A stretch of 8,856 nt of DNA. Origin: Oscillospiraceae bacterium (GTDB lineage: Bacteria > Bacillota > Clostridia > Oscillospirales > Ruminococcaceae). The stretch spans positions 1 to 8,856 of the forward strand of contig JAHHTS010000093.1 of assembly GCA_020024475.1 (NCBI GenBank), in the 5' to 3' direction. Under the pieces are notes generated by a model that was not told where the DNA came from, ran no database searches, and saw nothing but the letters and a program-made list of their open reading frames with translations. Every line of letters starts with the position of its first letter. Positions within the stretch are counted from its first letter, which is position 1. Made by a program: the position numbers and the translations under genes. Below are positions 1 through 6,374 of the stretch, in pieces.

Positions 1-30
1 ATCATAGAAGATCACATCTAAAAGTTACAT

Positions 31-126
31 TTACAGACTTTTCTTCATAGTCTCTTTATTTCTTTCAAGATAATCTAAAACAGCCTGTTCTTTTTCTTCC
101 GGTGTAAACTTTGTTTTTCTGGACAT
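31..126 (-). pseudogene. Truncated transposase OrfA start, IS3-type
   Basis: Thirty-one codons from an ATG at 126 to a TAA at 31-33. The first 20 or so residues, MSRKTKFTPEEKEQAVLDYL, are a typical start of an IS3-family OrfA, the part just before its DNA-binding helix-turn-helix. After residue 22 the match is lost (ERNKETMKKSL), and no other frame continues it within the window. The helix-turn-helix and the DDE catalytic part are missing, so no active transposase is made here. GGAGG lies eight bases before the ATG and supports this start. Family placement rests on this short stretch only. Confidence 0.55.
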
Positions 127-127
127 G

Positions 128-183
128 AAAAATACCTCCAAAGTAACAGATTTTTATATTTAATCTGTCTACTTTAGAGGTAT
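128..183 (-). terminator. Inverted repeat with T-tract before the transposase start: SD-hiding hairpin and possible terminator
   Basis: The arms at 183-163 and 151-132 pair over 20 positions on the minus-strand RNA, with one bulged base (169) and one G-U wobble (176 with 139), around an 11-base loop. The downstream arm contains the GGAGGT Shine-Dalgarno sequence (139-134), which pairs with ACCTCT (181-176). Five Ts follow at 132-128, partly overlapping the stem base, so it also looks like an intrinsic terminator in the minus direction. It would stop transcripts from the defence operon or block transposase translation from them. The repeat is seen directly; the function is inferred. Confidence 0.6.
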
Positions 184-190
184 CATATCA
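182..190 (-). promoter_or_regulatory. Candidate extended -10 promoter of the insertion sequence
   Basis: The minus strand reads TGATATGAT: a TGN extension plus TATGAT (187-182, 5 of 6). No good -35 lies 17 bases upstream. A start about seven bases further would fall near 175, inside the upstream hairpin arm, just past the segment that pairs with the Shine-Dalgarno sequence. Confidence 0.35.
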
Positions 191-270
191 GTCTCTGACC
201 TGGGCGATTTTTCTTTAGGACTTTTTTTACAGCCCCCTTTTGTACGCTTAACATTATAAGTTTTCAATAT

Positions 271-2673
271 CTACTTATACATTTCTTCCTTTACATTAAA
301 AGATTGTCCAATCATATTGTATTTGAAAAATTTATATAAAATGTAATTCTCTTTATCAATTTCGTGTGTTGATAATATAATCTGTTTATCAAGAAAATCA
401 TTACGAAGTACCTCTATTAATGAAGAAATATTTATGTCATCCATAGTTTGCACTGGGTCATCAATTAAAATAAATCCTATGTCATCAGAAGAAGCTTTTA
501 TATACTGTTTATTCATCGCAAAAAGAAAAGCTAAGACAAATCCAGAAAGTTGACCTGAACTAAATGTATTTAAAATATCATGTTTAGCCTCCCCATTCGA
601 AACAAATCTCATTTCATCTTTATTGATAAAAACTCCCAATCCATTCTGATAATCTTGTAGTATTTTTCCCGTATATATCAGTAAAGGAACTCTTAGTTTA
701 CTTAATGTAATATTTTCATATTCTTTTATTGAGTTTTCATATACTTTTCTCAACTTGTCTAATTTTTGACGAACTTTTTCTACCTTATCTCTTCTAATGA
801 TCAGATCTTTAATCTGATTCTCAATTTCATTTATTTCCGAATTTTCTTTTCTATAAAAAAGTGCTTTAAGATATCTGTATTTTTTTGTCAAAATTCCCTG
901 TTCATTACAGTCTGTCAAATAGTCAATATCGTTATCATACATTTTTCTTACATCTTCATATTTATATTCCGAATACAGACTGTCAAATTCAGTATTGGAA
1001 ATTTTTTTATACAACTGAGGTATGATACCTTTAATATCATTAATTTCTCTTTCTCCTTCATTTTGAGAAACATACTCTATATTATTAAGATACTCGATAA
1101 TTTTTTTAACATTAGAAACTCTTCCGGCACTGTTACTAAATTTCGATAAATTTAATTTTTGGTTTCTTAATAATCCAATCCTTTCATCATTTAAGTCCCT
1201 CACATATGGTTGAATAATCCCTTTTACCTCTTCAACATATTTCTGAAGTTCTTTATTTTTCAATTCTATTCTATTTCCTACATTACCACTTTCTACTTGA
1301 AGCAATTTGTCCACTTCCTCAAAACCATCATTTAAGGCTTTTGTATCTGAAAACTTTGTATTGCAAAACGGACACGCCAATCCATTGCTATTATATTCAT
1401 TCTTCGCGTTTTTTAAGTTAACTCGAGCTCGTTTTAGCTTATCAATGATAATATTAGTATTAGAGTAATTCCTTTTTAGGTTTATAATTTCTTCTACTAC
1501 ACTCTCAATTATATTAAAATCGTAATTTTCCAATCCAGGAATCAATTCTTTTAAATCGACAATATCTTTTTTATTATATTTATCAACATCTAAAATTTCT
1601 TGTCTAAAGAATAAACTATCGTTATATATCTTTATAGTTTGTTCCCAATTTTCTAACTGTTTAGTGATTTCATCTATAGATATCACATTATCCAAAATAT
1701 ATTCTTTTTTTTGCACATAATCTGTTATTGACTCATCTGTAAATATTTTTTCGATTTCTTTATTCCATTGATGATTTTCATAATCACTCTTGTGTTCTAA
1801 AAAAGAAATGATTCCTTCTACTGTAAGGAAAGCTCTTTTAATATCATCACAATTTGATTTTTCAATATCTGGATTATCCCAAAAATATAACTTTGAATCA
1901 TTTTGGTATAATTTCAAATCGACATACTCTTCTTTTTCGACTTGATCTTGTACATTGTTTAATAACAATTTTAGTTTTGTAGCTTTTACATTTAATTCCT
2001 GATCCAATTTTATCTTTATATCATTAAAAAGAAAACCTGAAGTTGTTTTTTGTTTGCCCGTCAACTTTAACAGTCTATCTTTTCTTTCATCTATACTCCC
2101 TGTATTCAGTAATACATTCATAGCATTTTTTCTATTGGCAATTGTTTTTTTTAGGAAATGCACTGACTCAGCTTGTGATACATAATAATATACATTAAAA
2201 TTTTCAGCTCTATATTTCATTATGTTTTCATTATCAATATAATCTTTCCATGGAATATATCCTTTGAGAAATGAATCTAAATCTTCTGTAGCAATCCATG
2301 TTTTAGTTTCACCATACAAAACTGATTTTTTAATATCTAATTTTTGATTATCTTTTGATATTTTTGCAAACAAAGTCAAAATTTCTTGTTGTTCGTTTTC
2401 CAAAGTCAAAACAACATATCCATCCTCGCTTGCTCGATTAAGTAAAATATTTTTACCTAAGTTTGTCGTTTTTTTCTCTATATCGCAATCTAATCGTGTA
2501 ATATTTTTCGAGAATATCAATTCAACTGCATCAAAAAATGTCGTTTTTCCAAAACCATTGGGTCCTGATAAAATCACAGGATTCTTATCTCTTTCAATCC
2601 TAAACTCATAATATTTTGAGTTATCAAAACATTTGAAATTTTTCACTCGCAAATTAATTATTTTATATTGCAT
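271..2673 (-). CDS. SMC/Rad50-like ABC ATPase of an ABC-3C / Lamassu-type system (LmuB-like)
   Basis: An 800-residue split ABC ATPase. The head has Walker A GPNGFGKT (37-44), signature FSSGQ (704-708), Walker B ILIDDP (735-740) with DD where many SMC proteins have DE, a D-loop VQTMDD (741-746), and an H-loop histidine H770 in STHE. Residues about 180-650 are rich in K, E, L and I and look like coiled-coil arms. CPFC (434-437) lies near the middle and resembles the Rad50 zinc hook, where two subunits join. At 800 residues it is shorter than Rad50, as expected for LmuB-type proteins. By family it would form an ATP-dependent DNA sensor that controls the nuclease subunit. The start ATG overlaps the preceding TAA by one base, with GAGGTGG upstream. 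It is the last gene of the operon; an insertion sequence begins about 30 bases after its TAG. The C-terminus looks intact. Confidence 0.88.
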   Translation of the reverse strand: MQYKIINLRVKNFKCFDNSKYYEFRIERDKNPVILSGPNGFGKTTFFDAVELIFSKNITRLDCDIEKKTTNLGKNILLNRASEDGYVVLTLENEQQEILTLFAKISKDNQKLDIKKSVLYGETKTWIATEDLDSFLKGYIPWKDYIDNENIMKYRAENFNVYYYVSQAESVHFLKKTIANRKNAMNVLLNTGSIDERKDRLLKLTGKQKTTSGFLFNDIKIKLDQELNVKATKLKLLLNNVQDQVEKEEYVDLKLYQNDSKLYFWDNPDIEKSNCDDIKRAFLTVEGIISFLEHKSDYENHQWNKEIEKIFTDESITDYVQKKEYILDNVISIDEITKQLENWEQTIKIYNDSLFFRQEILDVDKYNKKDIVDLKELIPGLENYDFNIIESVVEEIINLKRNYSNTNIIIDKLKRARVNLKNAKNEYNSNGLACPFCNTKFSDTKALNDGFEEVDKLLQVESGNVGNRIELKNKELQKYVEEVKGIIQPYVRDLNDERIGLLRNQKLNLSKFSNSAGRVSNVKKIIEYLNNIEYVSQNEGEREINDIKGIIPQLYKKISNTEFDSLYSEYKYEDVRKMYDNDIDYLTDCNEQGILTKKYRYLKALFYRKENSEINEIENQIKDLIIRRDKVEKVRQKLDKLRKVYENSIKEYENITLSKLRVPLLIYTGKILQDYQNGLGVFINKDEMRFVSNGEAKHDILNTFSSGQLSGFVLAFLFAMNKQYIKASSDDIGFILIDDPVQTMDDINISSLIEVLRNDFLDKQIILSTHEIDKENYILYKFFKYNMIGQSFNVKEEMYK

Positions 2674-3458
2674 TATTCCACCTCATCTAATAGTTTATTC
2701 AATAAGACATTTACCTCTTCTTCAGATAACGTACTATTATCAAGCCCAATCCAATAATCTATATCCGTTATGTTTTCCATAATTGCTTGATTGAATGTTT
2801 CTAAATCACCTTTCAACTCATCTTTAACCAATTTTTCCAGTGAAACATCAGCTGATGTTGCTTTAAATTCATATTGCAAAAAGGGAACTTTTGAAAACAG
2901 TCTAATAACAAGTTCATAAACACTATTTTCGTTTGTACCATTCATTAAAGAATAGTAGTCTCTTTCTACATCAGCTAAATCTGAAAGGACTTCAACAATG
3001 TTCTTGCTCTTGTAATCAGATAATGTCTTATTTAATCCTTCTACTTGAGTTTCTGTATAAGGAAGTATGTATCGTTTAAAATAATTAGGTGACTCCTCTA
3101 TTGCGTAAATTAAATTTCTATATTTTTTCAGTTTGTTTAATTCTGAAAATCTAACAAGAAATATCGCAGATGTGTTCTTATCAATTTGAGATATCTCTTG
3201 TTCATTATCAAAAACATGACTCACTAAATATTTGATACCTACTGTTTTGTTTCTTTCATCGATATATTCATCTTCTAATTTATCTAATTCTTTTCTTATA
3301 GCTGCTTCATCATCAGGTATAAGAGTACAATCAATATAATTCAAAATAAAATAGCTAACAATTCTGTTATCATCCTTAACCCAAAACTCTCTGTCATTTT
3401 GGTCCCATATTTTTTTAAAGTTATAATACTCGAATATTTTGGTCATTATTTCATTCAT
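2673..3458 (-). CDS. ABC-3C middle component (Lamassu LmuC-like)
   Basis: A 261-residue acidic protein with no catalytic motif, signal peptide or membrane segment that I can see. Size, position between the nuclease and the SMC-like ATPase, and sequence patterns such as NYFKRYILPY (125-134) and VPFLQYEF (191-198) fit the middle component of ABC three-component systems. That protein bridges or gates the effector and the ATPase. The family is assigned mainly by context, as the sequence itself is too divergent to recognise with certainty. The ATG at 3458 shares one base with the upstream TAA (TAATG), and AGGAGA lies nine bases before it, so translation is probably coupled to keep stoichiometry. 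A second in-frame ATG four codons in (3446) is a less well supported alternative. The gene ends in another TAATG overlap with the ATPase gene. Confidence 0.72.
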   Translation of the reverse strand: MNEIMTKIFEYYNFKKIWDQNDREFWVKDDNRIVSYFILNYIDCTLIPDDEAAIRKELDKLEDEYIDERNKTVGIKYLVSHVFDNEQEISQIDKNTSAIFLVRFSELNKLKKYRNLIYAIEESPNYFKRYILPYTETQVEGLNKTLSDYKSKNIVEVLSDLADVERDYYSLMNGTNENSVYELVIRLFSKVPFLQYEFKATSADVSLEKLVKDELKGDLETFNQAIMENITDIDYWIGLDNSTLSEEEVNVLLNKLLDEVE

Positions 3459-5011
3459 TATTTCAATTCTCCTAATGCAGTATCTTTATCTATAACTCTG
3501 ATTACTTTTGGTTTATTACTATCTTTTTTCATCTTATCAATAGTAGAAGAGGTTATTCCTTCTATCTCGTTCATTTCTTTTTCTGTTAATTTATTTATAT
3601 TTCCACCATTGAATATTAGATTTTCTTCCTGTAAACGATCTGTAATAAGTACATCGCATTCAAATAATAATGATTTATTAGATTCTTTCACAATCTCTTT
3701 TTCTAATTTTTCTTGAAACTCGTATACATCATAACTACTATCCAATGTTAACCTATATGTTACACTTTTATCTTTTATTACTTCATACACACTACTATTT
3801 TTTAGTACCAATGTTTTAATTTCGTCTAAAAGATTAAGGAATAAATGAGATACCAAACTATCTTGTGGTAAATTATTACTCTTGCCTTTTACCGGAGTAA
3901 ATAAAAGTAAATTATGTATTATATTATTTTGTTCAGTTTCCGTTTTTTCATTTAATAATTTGATTTGTTCAAACAAATGACACCCATTAGATTCATTACA
4001 CTCTGTACAATTTATGTTTTGACAATTAGTCCATCTTTTTTCAGGATACTCTGCAAATGTATCACGTATACTTCTCAACACTTGATAATATTGATAATCC
4101 TCAGCATCTAATTTTTCATGGTAATCTATTACAACTTCTTCTAATATTTCATCAAAGGTTAATATACATTTCCCATCCTTAATTTTATTTTTATAAAACT
4201 CCGTAATTCTTGTTTTCATATAAAGAAATACTTGATCATAAACAAATGCAGCATAGTCATAATCTACAAATGTATACTTTTTACATTTGATATCTAAAAT
4301 CTTGATAATTACTTCGTATGCCCTCTCACGAATTTGCCTTACATTATCAAAATGTTCTTCATATTCTTCCACAAATACTTCATCTATTTTCGACGTTGTA
4401 TTAGTTTTCTTAAATTCTTCAACTTTCTTGTGAATATTTTTTTCAACTTCATCTAATGTATGATTAATATTATCAATCGCAAAACGAACGCTTTCCATAT
4501 CTTTAGGATTGTCAGCTACGAATTTTATTATATCGTACATATCCGCTTTTTTATTATTTCCTGAAATTTTATCCAATAAAATATAATCTTTCTGATTTTT
4601 CTCATCAATATCCTTTTTTTCTTTTACTTCTTTTCTCAATTCACCTTTCAAAATATTTATATGTTTCAATGTTGAATCAATAAAATTTATGGGGATTTTT
4701 TTATCTTTCGTTATATGAAAAACTCCTCTTTCAGCATCATTTTGAAGAAGACCTATTATAAAAGCGAATTTATCATTTTCATTCAAATTTATTGCACCTG
4801 CCTTAACCTGATGCAAAGATACGTACTTTGAATCTTTTCTTATCGAAAAATCCTCTTCTCCTTCTAATTGCAATTCATACGCTGAAATGCTTTCACTATT
4901 TTGAAGTAACTCAAGTATTTTCTTCAATGAAAAGTACAAAGCTATATGCCCTTGATATTCGTAGTCTTCCCAACTTATAATGGCATTAAACGGCCTAATT
5001 AATGGTAGCAT
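3458..5011 (-). CDS. ABC-3C / Lamassu LmuA-like effector with Cap4/DUF4297-like nuclease domain
   Basis: A 517-residue protein. Its N-terminus carries the motif set of Cap4/DUF4297-type restriction-endonuclease-fold nucleases: YQGHIALYF (19-27) on the first helix, YELQLEGEEDF (45-55) with the candidate metal-binding aspartate D54, and HQVK (67-70) as the QxK element. Together these give a plausible double-stranded DNA endonuclease. Residues 120-215 are lysine- and glutamate-rich linker and helix. The C-terminal half resembles the CTD domains that tether effectors to ABC three-component complexes. It includes a cysteine cluster (C330, C335, C338, C344) that may bind zinc. By family analogy the nuclease is held inactive by the middle component and ATPase until phage DNA is sensed. 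The ATG at 5011 has AAGGAGA lying within the end of the EVE-HNH gene, and the TAA overlaps the next ATG by one base. I am fairly sure of the family and less sure of the exact subtype. Confidence 0.8.
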   Translation of the reverse strand: MLPLIRPFNAIISWEDYEYQGHIALYFSLKKILELLQNSESISAYELQLEGEEDFSIRKDSKYVSLHQVKAGAINLNENDKFAFIIGLLQNDAERGVFHITKDKKIPINFIDSTLKHINILKGELRKEVKEKKDIDEKNQKDYILLDKISGNNKKADMYDIIKFVADNPKDMESVRFAIDNINHTLDEVEKNIHKKVEEFKKTNTTSKIDEVFVEEYEEHFDNVRQIRERAYEVIIKILDIKCKKYTFVDYDYAAFVYDQVFLYMKTRITEFYKNKIKDGKCILTFDEILEEVVIDYHEKLDAEDYQYYQVLRSIRDTFAEYPEKRWTNCQNINCTECNESNGCHLFEQIKLLNEKTETEQNNIIHNLLLFTPVKGKSNNLPQDSLVSHLFLNLLDEIKTLVLKNSSVYEVIKDKSVTYRLTLDSSYDVYEFQEKLEKEIVKESNKSLLFECDVLITDRLQEENLIFNGGNINKLTEKEMNEIEGITSSTIDKMKKDSNKPKVIRVIDKDTALGELK

Positions 5012-5014
5012 AAA

Positions 5015-5809
5015 CTATCTCCTTTCATAATAAAATCCATTATGAATATCCCATTCTTTTTTTACTTCTTCTATAGACAATTCTTTCCTGTCAATTTTTC
5101 TATGCAACATCGCATGACAATTTGGGCATACTGGAATTAAATCCTTTTTATAGTCGACAATATATTCTTCATTTATTTTATTTAATGGCACAATATGATG
5201 AACATGAATAAACCCTTTTCCAATTTCGCCATATGCTTTTTCAAAATCAATTCCGCAAATACTACATTTACATCCGTTGTATTCAATGCATTTTTGTCTT
5301 GCTATAGAGCTTCTTTCATACTTGTTAACTAATACCTTGCTAACAGCTCCTTCTAAACTTCCATTAGGAATATCTGATTCAGGAAAAACACCTTCAGAAT
5401 ATGTGTCTTTCATGTATTTATCAATATAATCACTCAATTCATCTTTTACCTTAACAGGACCTTGTGGAGCTCCATTTAAGCCATGTTCTTTTAAATGTTC
5501 TAGAGATAATTTATCAGAGTCAACTTGTTCCACTAATTTTAAACGTGCATATTTTCCACTTAAAGCTTTTGTATATTCATTTATGTCTATCCAAAATTCT
5601 CTATCATCCACAATTTCATCTGCATGCATAGACTCATTAACCACCATGGTCTTATACATTACTCGTTTATATGGTCGTGTGCAATATATGTATACCAAAT
5701 CACCGACTTCATAATTTGCGCGTTGTCTCCAATCTATAAATCCCCATTTTTGAAAAGCAGCAGCGTGATCATACTTCTTCCCATTAGCTGCAATCATCCA
5801 TTTTCCCAT
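5015..5809 (-). CDS. EVE-HNH endonuclease (modification-dependent restriction type)
   Basis: A 264-residue two-domain protein. The N-terminal 110 or so residues look like an EVE/PUA-like fold: W4, a YDHAAAFQKWGFIDW stretch (13-27), then GDLVYIY (36-42) and several more aromatics, as in domains that flip out and bind modified bases. The C-terminus is an HNH nuclease: paired cysteines CSIC (182-185) and CPNC (228-231) suggest a structural zinc, and HVHH (202-205), N230, H232 and H236 form the beta-beta-alpha metal site. Known EVE-HNH enzymes such as VcaM4I cut DNA carrying methylated or hydroxymethylated cytosine, so a type IV restriction role is likely; the base recognised here is unknown. It is the first gene of its operon, with an AGGAGG site, and ends three bases before the Cap4-like gene. 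That packing hints that it acts with the ABC system. The domain calls are firm and the partnership is inferred. Confidence 0.9.
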   Translation of the reverse strand: MGKWMIAANGKKYDHAAAFQKWGFIDWRQRANYEVGDLVYIYCTRPYKRVMYKTMVVNESMHADEIVDDREFWIDINEYTKALSGKYARLKLVEQVDSDKLSLEHLKEHGLNGAPQGPVKVKDELSDYIDKYMKDTYSEGVFPESDIPNGSLEGAVSKVLVNKYERSSIARQKCIEYNGCKCSICGIDFEKAYGEIGKGFIHVHHIVPLNKINEEYIVDYKKDLIPVCPNCHAMLHRKIDRKELSIEEVKKEWDIHNGFYYERR

Positions 5810-5815
5810 ATTAAA

Positions 5816-5821
5816 CCTCCT
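5816..5821 (-). promoter_or_regulatory. Ribosome binding site of the EVE-HNH gene
   Basis: A perfect AGGAGG lies six bases before the ATG at 5809. It is the strongest ribosome binding site in the operon and fixes the start of its first gene. The following genes have AAGGAGA, AGGAGA and GAGGTGG sites inside the end of the preceding gene. Confidence 0.85.
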
Positions 5822-5832
5822 GGTATCATGTA

Positions 5833-5860
5833 ATAATATATTTCATGGCACCTTCGTTAA
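5833..5860 (-). promoter_or_regulatory. Candidate promoter upstream of the EVE-HNH operon (proximal)
   Basis: Minus-strand TTAACG (5860-5855, 4 of 6) lies 16 bases before TATTAT (5838-5833, 5 of 6). A transcript from here would start a few bases before the AGGAGG site and have a very short leader. It competes with the distal candidate; I cannot tell which, if either, is used. Confidence 0.3.
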
Positions 5861-5941
5861 TAGACTTATCCCTTTTTTTAATGAATCCTCATACCACGTC
5901 AAAATATCTTTTAATGTTTTTGCAAAATTCTCCAGCCACAT
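5843..5941 (-). CDS. Small open frame (32 residues) after the Nudix gene, doubtful
   Basis: An ATG-started frame ending in TGA. It encodes an amphipathic-looking peptide that begins MWLENFAKTLKDIL and contains WYEDSLKKG. It lies in the same frame as the Nudix gene and the 10 codons before it are open, so it could be an eroded C-terminal extension, a remnant of another gene, or chance. There is no Shine-Dalgarno sequence before the ATG, and it overlaps the promoter candidates of the next operon. I do not recognise the peptide. It is listed because its composition looks more protein-like than expected for a spacer. Confidence 0.15.
   Translation of the reverse strand: MWLENFAKTLKDILTWYEDSLKKGISLLTKVP
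5875..5902 (-). promoter_or_regulatory. Candidate promoter upstream of the EVE-HNH operon (distal)
   Basis: Read on the minus strand, a TTGACG -35-like element (5902-5897, 5 of 6 to consensus) is followed after 16 bases by TAAAAA (5880-5875, 4 of 6). The good -35 is offset by a poor -10. It lies in the 162-base gap between the Nudix and EVE-HNH genes, where a promoter for the four-gene operon would be expected. Confidence 0.3.
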
Positions 5942-5971
5942 CAAGATGAAATTAATCTTACTACTAGATCT

Positions 5972-6361
5972 TTAAATCCAATGACTTTTTATCCTCTCAA
6001 CTAATCCTTCATCTGCCGGCAGCCACTCTACGCTATCCATTGTTTCCTTTGTAAGCCACTTTGCTGCTTCATGCTCTTTCAGTACCAGATCACCTGACTT
6101 AATCTTACAAATAAAGCAGTCCATTGAAAGATGGAATTTTGGATAATCATATTCTACTGTATCAAGAAGTTCTCCCACTTCTATTTGCGTATCCAACTCT
6201 TCTTTAATTTCTCTTACAAGTGCTTCCTGTGGTGTTTCTCCCTCTTCGATCTTTCCGCCTGGAAATTCCCATCCATCTTTAAATTCTCCGTATCCCCTTT
6301 GAGTTGCAAAGACTTTTTCATCATCTATGATAATTGCTGCTACTACTTTTACTGTTTTCAT
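5972..6361 (-). CDS. MutT-like Nudix hydrolase, probable (deoxy)nucleoside triphosphate pyrophosphohydrolase
   Basis: A 129-residue single-domain Nudix protein, the usual length for MutT-type enzymes, probably cytosolic and Mg-dependent. It would hydrolyse a nucleoside triphosphate, possibly a damaged or modified one, to the monophosphate and pyrophosphate. The Nudix box starts at G36, with E42 and the REIKEEL helix at 50-56 supplying the metal-binding glutamates. The usual glycine after the EE pair is aspartate (D57), a change I believe occurs in clostridial homologues. WEFPGGK (31-37) is the typical lead-in. The ATG has a good AGGAG site in the 13-base gap behind the helicase stop, so the gene is probably expressed with the helicase. 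Nudix genes often sit beside DUF3427 helicases in Firmicutes. Whether this is housekeeping sanitation or part of defence cannot be decided from sequence, and the substrate is unknown. Confidence 0.92.
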   Translation of the reverse strand: MKTVKVVAAIIIDDEKVFATQRGYGEFKDGWEFPGGKIEEGETPQEALVREIKEELDTQIEVGELLDTVEYDYPKFHLSMDCFICKIKSGDLVLKEHEAAKWLTKETMDSVEWLPADEGLVERIKSHWI

Positions 6362-6374
6362 TTAACTCTCCTTG

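Larger units (their letters stand above)
1..240 (-). mobile_element. Left part of a degraded insertion sequence, probably IS3-family
   Basis: The stretch between the ATPase stop and the window edge holds an IS-like leader followed by a transposase start of IS3 OrfA type. The outer end is probably near 215-240, where the minus strand reads GGGGGCTGTAAAAAAAGTCC; the other end lies outside the window, so neither terminal repeat nor target duplication can be confirmed. The transposase frame breaks after 31 codons, so this is a remnant. Boundaries are approximate. Confidence 0.5.

Noticed and set aside
253..258. Perfect TATAAT on the minus strand just after the ATPase stop
   Set aside because: No acceptable -35 lies at 16-18 bases (TGTATA at best, 3 of 6) and there is no TGN extension. 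In AT-rich DNA this is weak evidence for a promoter.
766..1149. Open frame of 127 codons on the plus strand
   Set aside because: It lies antisense inside the ATPase gene, is full of F, I and N from AT-rich complement and has no family features. The same holds for plus-strand frames at 3399-3716, 5624-5833, 6131-6496, 6737-7042, 7214-7402 and 8154-8414.
5941..5961. Small AAGAT/ATCTT inverted repeat after the Nudix gene as a terminator
   Set aside because: The stem has only five AT-rich pairs and no T-tract follows. I see no convincing terminator between the two operons, so some read-through is possible.
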